Counted from the stretch's first letter, positions 16,201 through 22,796 are shown. The stretch: DNA of 24,824 nt from OMSK01 sp902492995 (GCA_902492995.1 CABUNR010000019.1:1-24824), one strand, 5' to 3'. A program made the numbers and translations. Notes: generated by a model not told the origin, from the sequence alone.

Positions 16201-17777
16201 AAAAAGAATTCTGGAAGAGATATTTTACCTAATTGGTTCATTTTACTAACTATAACTTCTTTAACATTCGATAAATCATTTTGCGAAAAGCCGTTTATTG
16301 ACCCTTCTTTAATTATCTGTTCCCACCATTTTGATATTAAATCACAAGTAGAATGTACTTCAGACAAATCATTATCTTTTCGAATCTCCATAAAAATAAA
16401 TAGATTACTCGGAATCTTTAGTAATTCCCTCAATTTAACATTATATTTATCATATTCAGATCCAACAATTGATTTTACACATTGGTCACTTAATTTATTA
16501 ATATCAATTCTAACCCAGTTATTACTTTCATCTTCAACGATTTTTCTAATTGATGTATCATTTTCAAAATCAAATGTTCTGCACACTAAAATAATAGATA
16601 TTTTATTTTTTCTTCCTATGTTAATATTTTTTATTTCTTCAATAATAGAATTACAAATATCTAATGAATTTCTACTATGCATAGTAGTCCATCTTAATGC
16701 ATCAAGTTGATCAAGTATTAACACACATTTTTTATCTAAAGAAAATTTATCTAAAATAGCAGATAAATAAGTGTTAAACCCAAGATTTTCACTCCATTTT
16801 AGGCTGTTACATTCAGGAATATATTTATCAAGTTTTATAGCTAAATACTGATATTTGTTTTCTTTAAGATAATCAATTAAACCATAAATTACTCCGCTTT
16901 TACCATATCCAGCTTTACCAGTTATCATAATTGATTTACCTTCATTAATATTTGTAATTATTGTTTTTAATTCATCTCTATTTATATAATTATTATTTAT
17001 TAATTTAATGCTTTTTTTAAAAATAGAATTTAACTTTTCAATATTATTAAAATTTAAAGAATTATTTGAATGGTTATTTAAAATAATATTATTTTTATTG
17101 AAAAAATCAAATAAAAATTGTTTGTCAATGTCAACTCCCATAACATTCTCATTGCATATTAAATCTAGGAATTTTTCATAAATGGTTTTGGGTTCGCCAA
17201 GAAACAACAATTTTATATGCATAAATAAATAATCTTTTATTATATTATCAGGCATATCTTCTACTTCTGTTCGTTTGAGATAATTCATAGCCTTTTGAAC
17301 ATCATCTATATTTTCATAATTTAAATCAAGTTCAGAACAATATTTTTTAAAATCATCAAATGTATTATTACTATTCTTTATTTGATTATCATAAAAAGCA
17401 TTTACATCTCCATTATTATTTTTTGCTCTTTTGCTTAAATCATTGAGCCTTGTAAATGGTATTGGTGATTCTAATACAACAATTGATTTTTGATCGTTAT
17501 CTAAATGCATTCTCCATCGTTTAAGGAGATTATACGCTTTAAATCCAGAAAAAGTCCAATTATCATTACTTCCATTTCTGTGCTTACATTGAATATATTT
17601 TTTTGAACCATCAAAATTTGTAACAATTATATCTGTAGCAACTTCATCATTCCCTAATCCTTCAAACATGCAAGAACTTATTCTTTCATCTACAACATCT
17701 AAAATAGCCTTTATAATACAGTTAACTTCATATCTATTTCCATTCTTATCTGTTCTTCCACCTACTTCATTTGCCAT
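13248..17777 (-). CDS. Avs-like defence protein: PD-(D/E)XK nuclease fused to a STAND-type NTPase
   Basis: This protein of 1509 residues has the layout of antiviral STAND (Avs) proteins, which sense a phage protein through the C-terminus, oligomerise with ATP and cut DNA. Residues 1-110 form a DUF4297/Cap4-like nuclease: E17 in NGNRYE, D49 in VATDIIV, Q63-C-K65 in YIQCKHR. The NTPase has Walker A GKAGYGKS (287-294), Walker B CVLILDQLDAL (351-361), and a sensor-like Arg400 in IILVCRTFDF. Residues from about 480 to the end form a long helical-repeat-like sensor region without recognisable motifs. The gene follows abiEii by 10 bp, with GGGGTG upstream of ATG 17777, so it shares the abiE promoter. 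Whether it is one of the named Avs classes cannot be told without alignment. The target, and nuclease rather than other activity, are inference. Confidence 0.8.
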   Translation of the reverse strand: MANEVGGRTDKNGNRYEVNCIIKAILDVVDERISSCMFEGLGNDEVATDIIVTNFDGSKKYIQCKHRNGSNDNWTFSGFKAYNLLKRWRMHLDNDQKSIVVLESPIPFTRLNDLSKRAKNNNGDVNAFYDNQIKNSNNTFDDFKKYCSELDLNYENIDDVQKAMNYLKRTEVEDMPDNIIKDYLFMHIKLLFLGEPKTIYEKFLDLICNENVMGVDIDKQFLFDFFNKNNIILNNHSNNSLNFNNIEKLNSIFKKSIKLINNNYINRDELKTIITNINEGKSIMITGKAGYGKSGVIYGLIDYLKENKYQYLAIKLDKYIPECNSLKWSENLGFNTYLSAILDKFSLDKKCVLILDQLDALRWTTMHSRNSLDICNSIIEEIKNINIGRKNKISIILVCRTFDFENDTSIRKIVEDESNNWVRIDINKLSDQCVKSIVGSEYDKYNVKLRELLKIPSNLFIFMEIRKDNDLSEVHSTCDLISKWWEQIIKEGSINGFSQNDLSNVKEVIVSKMNQLGKISLPEFFLNDYVNSVDFLLSKAFLIKSDSSISFSHQTLLDYFSVDKMIEKYLNGESIESLIGNRNEQLPNKRYQLQMFLERIHELDDQRFIECIDTIINNKNIRVYLKYVAFEVLGTVTNISEEIKQYIINNYFKKEFFDIFINIVFMNHQEIIELLIDNGTFDKWVNDSTKKQYIINLLKSINYSFNEKEYKFIKQYIIVNEQLDRELYSVFPSDVVYDTDDLFELRLEIYDKFSEMWINSYLNLDELLCINECRGIRYVEFLTNHLDLKKRHIKYSDNLSIEYEEKNEITENELIIEKLLPLIPEIHDKYGLYDWEDHGRLEMTVQRIVISLIKRAVKNVVNSDYNKFWTIFEKYLNKGFSIHNEIILQSIYFMPQSASNKIFEYLFSDINNNCFEYTSNNEQSVSMLKKIIEKFINDANKKTINYVIEKIIHYKPNDLIERCKRCIEFKKENFSSANYISFWGDFQYEILNCISDNLLDEKCIQLKKVLNRKFGIRNYSIYDLNHCKSGSVISPIANKKIGLKSWLGILTNKKITNSHKSKYDEEKSVFIDSSLYEFQSSLSVNIQENPNQFIDLFINNSSIIIPDYIYTLYNSLAYSSIIDDISIQKLELLFKTFKYENNYKYAPLICEIIARKEETNWNAETIDMLLNIYSDIISDKIDNNVIIDNSKEDRDIAESFELAVINSSIYKLASAVSNILWNNFEYAKKFTKMVESMSECSDEIFKYSSMSILNCLLNYDLDWTSTIIIKLFLNDCIYGYRSNRNIFNYLYAKKSNLREQIIKIILHGITINSEDIKRVFSYLMVDFYLFYDEFENELLNSKNDTIIKNSIMEMLLVYIKNDEYKEKSKEIIIELSKYPDVKINPYKLFDDEKLLLSDDNFVIELFQSSDSQEFIEPFIHLLRKRGNNILKYSELLFEIINIALEQYDENNPIHYYSYDDLNYIVIMLFDYAYEKNNKQILIKCLDVWDEMFSKQIGLIRKLSKDISEI

Positions 17778-17787
17778 AATTTCACCC

Positions 17788-18624
17788 CTAAACTGCTACA
17801 GGATCTCTCTGTTCCATCATTTTCCATATACAATCTAATATATCATCAAAATCAATATTTCTTGCATATTCATTTTTTCTTTGATAATTTTTCCATCTTG
17901 TTCTAATTGATTCACTATCTCGAATAACATCAATAGATATAAATGGATTACCAAAATATTCTCTTTTACCAAATGTTTGATATAAAGCATTATTAAAATT
18001 ATCTATATTTATATTTTTCCAATCTTTTGTATAAATTAAATAAACATCATAGAAATCCCTCATTCTACCATTTAATTCGCCTCTACTTAGGATTGTTTCT
18101 ATCTTTTCAGCTAATACTGTTTCCATATTATATGCCCATAAATTTATGTATTTATCTCCTAAAATAGGTTTATACTTATATGTAATTTCTTTAGGTGTAA
18201 TTGGATCACCTGTAGCTATATCAACATGAAATTTTTCTTTTATATTATCAAGTTCTACTTGAATATCTACTCTAAAGCCACCATATTCATCTTCATCTCT
18301 TATTGGCGCAATTCCTAAATATGATACTATAGCATTATCATCTACCTTTATAGATACTATTTCTTTTATCATTTTAACAATAGTTTCTTCATTAAAGTTA
18401 GCATTTCTAAAAGCAGTATCAATATCCATTGTAGTTCTGTTTTCTACTCCAAATAATGTACTTAGATAGAATCCACCTTTTAATATAAAATTATCTTTAT
18501 ATTTACTTAATGACAATCTTTCAATAAATCTATCATACATATAAAGTCTAAGTAATGTGTTAAAATCTACATTTTTTTCATTCGAAATATTCTTTAATTT
18601 ATCTTTTAATTGCATACTATTCAT
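17788..18624 (-). CDS. abiEii: AbiEii-type nucleotidyltransferase toxin
   Basis: AbiEii is the toxin of the type IV toxin-antitoxin/abortive infection system AbiE; members are nucleotidyltransferases and some add nucleotides to tRNA ends. This 278-residue protein shows the nucleotidyltransferase signature FILKGGFYLS (KGG at 49-51) followed by TTMDID with D67 and D69 as metal ligands. FHVDIATGD (third acidic strand) and the C-terminal family motif AEKIETILSRGELNGRMRDFYD follow. Length matches the family. ATG 18624 overlaps the abiEi stop by 8 bp and has GGAGGTG upstream, so the pair is translationally coupled. All key residues look present, which suggests an active toxin. Confidence 0.9.
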   Translation of the reverse strand: MNSMQLKDKLKNISNEKNVDFNTLLRLYMYDRFIERLSLSKYKDNFILKGGFYLSTLFGVENRTTMDIDTAFRNANFNEETIVKMIKEIVSIKVDDNAIVSYLGIAPIRDEDEYGGFRVDIQVELDNIKEKFHVDIATGDPITPKEITYKYKPILGDKYINLWAYNMETVLAEKIETILSRGELNGRMRDFYDVYLIYTKDWKNINIDNFNNALYQTFGKREYFGNPFISIDVIRDSESIRTRWKNYQRKNEYARNIDFDDILDCIWKMMEQRDPVAV

Positions 18625-19243
18625 AAAACACCTCCATGAAATCCATTACTTCTTTTTTTATACCCATTTTATCTGCATATTTAGATAGTTTTATAAGATC
18701 TTTATCTTTTTTCTTAATATATTCTCTAATACTATGTTTAACATGTTCAGAATCCATTCTATTTCGATACTTGATAATATCACAAATACATCTTTCAACA
18801 TCATAAGCTTTTACTTTGTTTCCCATAGGAGTTTCAACTTCAGTAAGTCCAAGTTCATAAATATCATTAGGGACATAAAAAACATCATGTTTTTCAATTT
18901 TAGGATTATGATAATTTCTTTTAACTGATATATCCCAAATATCATTTGGTGCTTTTATAGAAAGACCATGAAAATATAGAGCTGTCATATGAGAAAAGAC
19001 TGCATTAGGTGTAGTTATACTAAAAACATAATAAAGATCTTCTATTTTTCTAGAATCAAGATAAACTCCATTTGCTACTCTTTCAATAACATTTTTATCA
19101 GTAAGAATGTTAAGATACATTCTATGAATTCCAAGTTCAGTAACTTGTTTAGAAGTTACATATCCATTGTTGGCATTCATTATGCCAATAATAGAATCTT
19201 CATAAAATTCATTTTTAAGTTTTACTACTTCTTCGTTTTTCAT
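18617..19243 (-). CDS. abiEi: AbiEi-type antitoxin and autorepressor
   Basis: AbiEi is the cognate antitoxin of AbiEii and in known systems represses its own promoter through an N-terminal winged helix. The 208-residue protein has that domain at about residues 10-60 (GYVTSKQVTELGIHRMYLNI, then VANGVYLD as the wing), followed by the AbiEi C-terminal domain (FSHMTALYFHGLSIKAP, ETPMGNKVKAYDVERCICDIIKYR). ATG 19243 was preferred over the adjacent TTG 19246 because AGGAGG stands 7 bases upstream. It is the first gene of the abiEi-abiEii-avs operon, so AbiEi repression would also set the level of the Avs-like protein. Confidence 0.9.
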   Translation of the reverse strand: MKNEEVVKLKNEFYEDSIIGIMNANNGYVTSKQVTELGIHRMYLNILTDKNVIERVANGVYLDSRKIEDLYYVFSITTPNAVFSHMTALYFHGLSIKAPNDIWDISVKRNYHNPKIEKHDVFYVPNDIYELGLTEVETPMGNKVKAYDVERCICDIIKYRNRMDSEHVKHSIREYIKKKDKDLIKLSKYADKMGIKKEVMDFMEVFYE

Positions 19244-19256
19244 CAAAATTCCTCCT

Positions 19257-19302
19257 TTGACAAATCTACTGCAATTTTATCATTTTTCCGTAGTTTTGTC
19301 AA
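19257..19302 (-). promoter_or_regulatory. Promoter and inverted-repeat operator of the abiE-avs operon
   Basis: On the minus strand, TTGACA (19302-19297) and TAAAAT (19279-19274) are separated by 17 bp. The promoter is framed by a 13-bp inverted repeat, TTGACAAATCTAC (19257-19269) and GTAGTTTTGTCAA (19290-19302), with one mismatch. Known AbiEi proteins bind such inverted repeats in their promoters, so negative autoregulation is the likely use. Confidence 0.75.
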
Positions 19303-19316
19303 GAATCAAAAAAGTA

Positions 19317-19378
19317 TTGGAAATATTTTTCCAGAACTTGTCTATTTCACCTACTTTTGGAAATATTTTTCCAAAACT
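19317..19378. repeat. 22-bp palindromic direct repeat, 40-bp step
   Basis: TTGGAAATATTTTTCCAGAACT (19317-19338) recurs as TTGGAAATATTTTTCCAAAACT (19357-19378), 21 of 22 identical and exactly 40 bp apart. Each copy contains the palindrome TGGAAATATTTTTCCA. They lie between the abiE promoter and the right arm site. Possible roles are a binding site for an excision factor or a second regulator; no U-tract makes them good terminators. Confidence 0.6.
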
Positions 19379-19415
19379 CTAAAAACATTATTTTTTATAC
19401 TTTTTTAACTTTTAC

Positions 19416-19434
19416 GTACCTAATTTAGTACCTA
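19416..19434 (+). repeat. Right 19-bp arm repeat of the element
   Basis: This is identical, in direct orientation, to 1179-1197: two GTACCTA units 12 bp apart. It lies 60 bp inside the right core and matches the position of the arm pair at 970-988 relative to the older hairpin. Integrase arm binding is inferred. Confidence 0.6.
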
Positions 19435-19444
19435 GACAAAATAA

Positions 19445-19467
19445 AAAGGCTCGAAAGCCTTTATTTT
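19445..19467. terminator. Bidirectional terminator at the right end
   Basis: AAAGGCT (19445-19451) and AGCCTTT (19456-19462) form a 7-bp stem with a CGAA loop. On the plus strand TATTTT follows; on the minus strand TTATTTT follows. It backs up the small RNA terminator and lies on element-derived sequence. Confidence 0.65.
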
Positions 19468-19470
19468 AAA

Positions 19471-19561
19471 CAAAAGTGAGGCCTTTCGGCCTCTTCAGGG
19501 GGTTTTGGTTACACTCTCACACTTTAGACCGTAAGAGTGTTGGCGTGAATACTATCACGCT
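19471..19561 (-). ncRNA. Small RNA gene used as integration site (unrecognised family)
   Basis: Downstream of a strong minus-strand promoter the expected RNA starts near 19561. It folds as hairpin 1 GCGUGA-UAGUAU-UCACGC and hairpin 2 ACACUCU...AGAGUGU (loop 16). A single-stranded stretch AACCAAAACCCCCUGAA follows, then a terminator hairpin GAGGCC-GAAA-GGCCUC with ACUUUUGUUU. There is no open frame or ribosome site. The 5' two thirds are chromosomal; the terminator part is carried by the element, which restores the gene after integration. The exposed C-rich segment suggests a trans-acting RNA pairing with G-rich sites. I do not recognise it as tmRNA, 6S or another standard RNA. Confidence 0.6.
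19478..19502. other. Right attachment junction (attR): hairpin plus CTTCAGGGGG core
   Basis: GAGGCC-TTTC-GGCCTC (19478-19493) followed by TTCAGGGGG gives the core CTTCAGGGGG at 19493-19502. Compared with 1035-1059, two base pairs of the stem are swapped in a compensatory way while loop and core are unchanged. From 19503 on the sequence is chromosomal. Element length core to core is about 18.4 kb. Confidence 0.6.
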
Positions 19562-19567
19562 ATTATA

Positions 19568-19596
19568 ATTATAAAGTGTATTCTCAAAATTGTCAA
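19568..19596 (-). promoter_or_regulatory. Promoter of the integration-site small RNA
   Basis: On the minus strand TTGACA (19596-19591) and TATAAT (19573-19568) are 17 bp apart, a perfect consensus for the housekeeping sigma factor. It starts 2 bp after the recG stop, so it is not a recG promoter. Confidence 0.8.
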
Positions 19597-19598
19597 TA

Positions 19599-21584
19599 TT
19601 AATCTAATCCAAAATTATTTTTTATTAAATCATATAAACATTTATTTTCTGTTTTTTCAATTTCATTTATTAAAAAATATTCACTATCTTCCTTAGCTTT
19701 CAGCAAAATATTATAATCTTTTTTTAAATCAGCTATAGAAAATGACATATCTCCACTTTGTTTAACACCAAATATATCTCCACTACCTCTTAATTTAAAA
19801 TCTTCCTCACTAATTTTAAATCCATCATTAGTTTCTGTCAATATATTTAATCTTTCTGTTTCATGATTACTTATTAAAATACAATAAGATTGCAAATCAT
19901 TTCTACCAACTCTACCTCTTAATTGATGAAGAGATGAAAGTCCAAACATATATGCATCAAATATAACAATCATAGTTGCATTTTTGACATCAACTCCAAC
20001 TTCTATAACAGTTGTACTAATAAGAATCTGTATTTCATTATTTTTAAATTTTTCCATAACTTCTTCTTTTTCTTTTGAAGTCATTTTTCCATGTAATACA
20101 CCTACTTTATACAATTTACCAAATGCTTTATTCATCTTTTCTTCTAATTCATACACATTATTAAAATCAACCTTATCACTTTCTTCTACTAAAGGAGCTA
20201 TAACATATATTTGATGATTAGATTTAAGTTCCCTATACATACTATTTAAAACATCTTTTATTTCATTTTCTTTTTTAATAGTTGTAATAATATCTTTTTT
20301 ACCATTTGGAAGTGTTTTAATATTAGATATTTTCATATCTCCATAAAGGGTTAATGCATATGTTCTAGGTATAGGAGTAGCACTCATATAAAGAATATCT
20401 GGTGATATCCCTTTGTTTTTTAAATTAGCTCTTTGATTAACACCAAATCTATGTTGTTCATCAGTAATAACAAGTCCCAAATTTTTATATAAAACATCAT
20501 CTGTAAATAAAGCATGTGTTCCTATAATAACATCAATATTACCATTAATTAAATCTTCATTAATTTTTCTTTTCTCTTTTTTTGTTGTTTTACCAATTAA
20601 TAATGCAACATTAATATTATACTTTTTAAACAAATCTTTGACATTGTTATAATGTTGCACCGCTAAAACCTCAGTTGGTGCCATTAAAGCACTTTGATAT
20701 CCACTTAAATAATTTATATACATACTTACTATAGCAACTATTGTTTTACCACTTCCTACATCACCTTGTAAAAGTCTATTCATTCTATATTCCTCTACTA
20801 AATCAGTATATATATCATCTATACTTTTTAATTGATCGCTTGTTAATTTAAATGGCAATCCTTTTATAAATTTATCAACCTCATGTTTATCAACTATTCT
20901 CTTTAAACCAACTTTATTTCTATCATTATTTTTTAAATAATTCATTTTACACATAAACAGAAATAATTCTTCATATTTAAGTCTATTTAAAGCTTGTTTT
21001 AAGTGTATTAAATTATCAGGATTATGTACAACATTAATTGCTTCTGTTTTATCAATAAAATTATATTTATTTAGAAGATATAACGGTAAATAATCATTTG
21101 CTTTATAATTAGATAAACCAAAATCAATATATTTTCTTATAGTATTTATACTCATACCATACGTTGTATGATATACTGGCTCTATTTTAGTTTTTAAAAT
21201 AGCCCCAAACTTAATATCACTAACTACTATTAAATTATGTTTTTTATCAATTTTTCCTATAACTGTAATAGTTGTTCCAATTTTAAGTCTAGACTTTAAA
21301 AATCCTCTATTATAAATATTAATATTAAATATATTTTGAGATGTATTTAATTTAAAGCTCATCTTATCTTTTCTACGATTAAAATAAAATACATTAGGTA
21401 TTGTTTCAACTATACCATCAATTATTATTTTATCACCATCTTCAAGTTCATTTATGTTACTTCTCTTTATTACATCATATCTAAATGGATAAAAACTAAC
21501 TAAATCACCAATATCATTTATTCCAAGTTTATTTAATAATTTTAAATTTTTTGGTCCTAATCCTTTTATATCTTCTAAAGTCAT
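19599..21584 (-). CDS. recG: ATP-dependent DNA helicase RecG
   Basis: RecG is a superfamily 2 helicase that regresses stalled replication forks and processes branched DNA. The 661-residue protein has the expected order. An N-terminal helix-hairpin-helix-like start (IKGLGPKNLKLLNKLGIND) is followed by an OB-fold wedge domain (about 60-150). The motor has Walker A GDVGSGKT (about 274-281), the RecG signature DEQHRFGVNQR, SATPIPRT and motif VI HQLRGRVGR, and a C-terminal RecG tail ends the protein. Length is close to the usual 680. GGAAGG stands 6 bases before ATG 21584. It is transcribed alone from its own promoter and flanked on both sides by small RNA genes. Confidence 0.96.
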   Translation of the reverse strand: MTLEDIKGLGPKNLKLLNKLGINDIGDLVSFYPFRYDVIKRSNINELEDGDKIIIDGIVETIPNVFYFNRRKDKMSFKLNTSQNIFNINIYNRGFLKSRLKIGTTITVIGKIDKKHNLIVVSDIKFGAILKTKIEPVYHTTYGMSINTIRKYIDFGLSNYKANDYLPLYLLNKYNFIDKTEAINVVHNPDNLIHLKQALNRLKYEELFLFMCKMNYLKNNDRNKVGLKRIVDKHEVDKFIKGLPFKLTSDQLKSIDDIYTDLVEEYRMNRLLQGDVGSGKTIVAIVSMYINYLSGYQSALMAPTEVLAVQHYNNVKDLFKKYNINVALLIGKTTKKEKRKINEDLINGNIDVIIGTHALFTDDVLYKNLGLVITDEQHRFGVNQRANLKNKGISPDILYMSATPIPRTYALTLYGDMKISNIKTLPNGKKDIITTIKKENEIKDVLNSMYRELKSNHQIYVIAPLVEESDKVDFNNVYELEEKMNKAFGKLYKVGVLHGKMTSKEKEEVMEKFKNNEIQILISTTVIEVGVDVKNATMIVIFDAYMFGLSSLHQLRGRVGRNDLQSYCILISNHETERLNILTETNDGFKISEEDFKLRGSGDIFGVKQSGDMSFSIADLKKDYNILLKAKEDSEYFLINEIEKTENKCLYDLIKNNFGLD

Positions 21585-21602
21585 AATTCACCTTCCAAAA
21601 TA

Positions 21603-21631
21603 ATTATATAAAACAATTGTTCGTGTGTCAA
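21603..21631 (-). promoter_or_regulatory. recG promoter
   Basis: On the minus strand TTGACA (21631-21626) and TATAAT (21608-21603) are 17 bp apart. A perfect 10-bp palindrome, AACAATTGTT, lies in the spacer and could bind a regulator. Confidence 0.75.
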
Positions 21632-21671
21632 TTAAAAATATTAAAAAGTTTTAAAAATAATAAAAAAATGC

Positions 21672-21700
21672 TTGACATATCAGGCATTTTAGATTATCAT
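21672..21700 (+). promoter_or_regulatory. Promoter of the second small RNA
   Basis: TTGACA (21672-21677) and TATCAT (21695-21700) are 17 bp apart on the plus strand, diverging from recG. The start would be near 21707. Confidence 0.65.
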
Positions 21701-21706
21701 AGAAAG

Positions 21707-21806
21707 CACTAATTCGGAATTCCGGATTAGTGCTAGTATCACACTAGCCAACCCCTTTTTATTCTTTTATGAAACTGTTCTTCAGGGGGACAGTTTCCTT
21801 TTTTTA
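21707..21806 (+). ncRNA. Small RNA with a loop complementary to the integration-site RNA
   Basis: The expected RNA of about 100 bases begins with a long hairpin, AGCACUAAU...AUUAGUGCU (14-bp arms with G-U pairs), then CUAGU-AUCAC-ACUAG, then CCAACCCCUUUUU. It ends in a terminator GAAACUGU (21771-21778), loop UCUUCAGGGGG (21779-21789), ACAGUUUC (21790-21797), followed by a U-tract. No start codon with ribosome site is present. The loop is the exact complement of CCCCCUGAAGA in the small RNA at 19471-19561. Its GGGG could alternatively pair internally with CCAACCCC as a pseudoknot. A 19-bp direct repeat (21756-21774 and 21801-21819) surrounds the terminator. Confidence 0.55.
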
Positions 21807-21876
21807 TTCTTTTATGAAATGTTGACTAGTAAAAACATACTATATTTTATGCTTTTACATTCTAAGTATAACAAGC

Positions 21877-21908
21877 AAAAAAAATACTGTAAATAGTATT
21901 TTTTTTAT
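21877..21908. terminator. Terminator downstream of mutM
   Basis: A perfect 12-bp stem, AAAAAAAATACT (21877-21888) with AGTATTTTTTTT (21895-21906), has a 6-base loop. It has A/U tracts on both sides and so works in both directions. Positions 21820-21876 and 21909-21935 show nothing further. Confidence 0.75.
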
Positions 21909-21935
21909 TATTTTGTAAATTGACACAATTTTACA

Positions 21936-22748
21936 TTATTTTTGACAATTAGAACAATAATAGGTTCCTCTTCCACCTATTCGTATTTTATTTAATTTAT
22001 TATTACAATAAGGACATATTTTTTTATTATGAACTAATAATTCATCTTGAAAATTGCCATGAACCCCTTCACTTGATTCATAACTTCTAATAGTAGTTCC
22101 GCCAAGTTTAATAGCTTTTTTTAAAATAGTTTTAGTATTTGAAATAATACTATCTAATTCTTTGTCTTCTAAATCACATGCTTTTTTTAGAGGATTAATT
22201 TTTGATAAAAATAAAACTTCATCAGCATATATATTTCCTATTCCCACAATTATACTTTGATCTAATATTACAGTTTTAATAGGTAATTTTTTATTTTTAT
22301 ATTTTTCTTTTAAATATGTTTTATTTAAATTATTATCCCATGGTTCAAGTCCAAGATCACATATAGGTTTTCTCTTTAATAATTCGTCTTTTTTAATTAA
22401 ATGCATTCTACCAAATTTACGTGTATCTTTATATCTTAATTCCTCATTATCTAACACAAATATAACATGCTCATGCTTATCTATTAAATCATCACTAGAT
22501 CTAAATACATATTTACCTTCCATTCTTAAATGACTTAATAAATAATAATCATCAAGTAAAAAAATTAACCATTTTCCTCTTCTTGTTATATCATTTATTT
22601 TTTGATTTTTAATTTCTTTTTTAAATTCATTAACACTAGGATATTCAATTATATTATCATAAAAAACTTTTACATCTAATATTCTTTTATTTAATAATTT
22701 TTCTTTTAATTTATTTTTTACTGTTTCTACCTCTGGTAATTCAGGCAT
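21936..22748 (-). CDS. mutM: Formamidopyrimidine-DNA glycosylase MutM (Fpg)
   Basis: MutM removes 8-oxoguanine and formamidopyrimidines from DNA and cuts the abasic strand. The mature protein must begin PELPEVETV because the N-terminal proline is the catalytic nucleophile. ATG 22748 is therefore the start, although the frame stays open to 22814. The conserved glutamates (PELPEVE) are present, as are the lysine in RRGKWLIF (about residue 57), the helix-two-turn-helix region with LGLEPW and VGIGNIYADEVLF, and the C-terminal zinc finger CPYCNNKL...YYCSNCQ. It has 270 residues, normal for the family. AAAGG lies upstream as a modest ribosome site. In many Bacilli mutM is next to polA and coaE; here it stands alone between recG and khpA. 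Confidence 0.96.
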   Translation of the reverse strand: MPELPEVETVKNKLKEKLLNKRILDVKVFYDNIIEYPSVNEFKKEIKNQKINDITRRGKWLIFLLDDYYLLSHLRMEGKYVFRSSDDLIDKHEHVIFVLDNEELRYKDTRKFGRMHLIKKDELLKRKPICDLGLEPWDNNLNKTYLKEKYKNKKLPIKTVILDQSIIVGIGNIYADEVLFLSKINPLKKACDLEDKELDSIISNTKTILKKAIKLGGTTIRSYESSEGVHGNFQDELLVHNKKICPYCNNKLNKIRIGGRGTYYCSNCQK

Positions 22749-22772
22749 ATTATCACAACCTTTATCAAAGAT

Positions 22773-22781
22773 ATTATACCA
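22773..22781 (-). promoter_or_regulatory. mutM promoter with extended -10
   Basis: The minus strand reads TGGTATAAT (TATAAT at 22778-22773). The -35 region is poor, so the extended TG motif probably carries the promoter. It lies after the khpA terminator, giving mutM its own transcript. Confidence 0.5.
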
Positions 22782-22796
22782 CAATATAATAGTAAA

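Noticed and set aside
18734..19408. Plus-strand open frames of 64 and 139 codons
   Set aside because: They are antisense shadows of abiEi and its promoter, rich in Phe, Ile and Ser, without ribosome sites or family resemblance.
1179..19434. The 19-bp GTACCTA repeat as the actual crossover core of the element
   Set aside because: A variant pair also occurs beside the older hairpin without being identical, and the sequence similarity between ends is richer at the hairpin and CTTCAGGGGG. Arm sites inside the core fit tyrosine integrases better.
21771..21798. Third attachment site at the CTTCAGGGGG copy beside mutM
   Set aside because: Only the core is shared. The flanking stem is different, there is no GAGCC-type hairpin and no arm repeat, and the sequence works as the terminator loop of a separate RNA.
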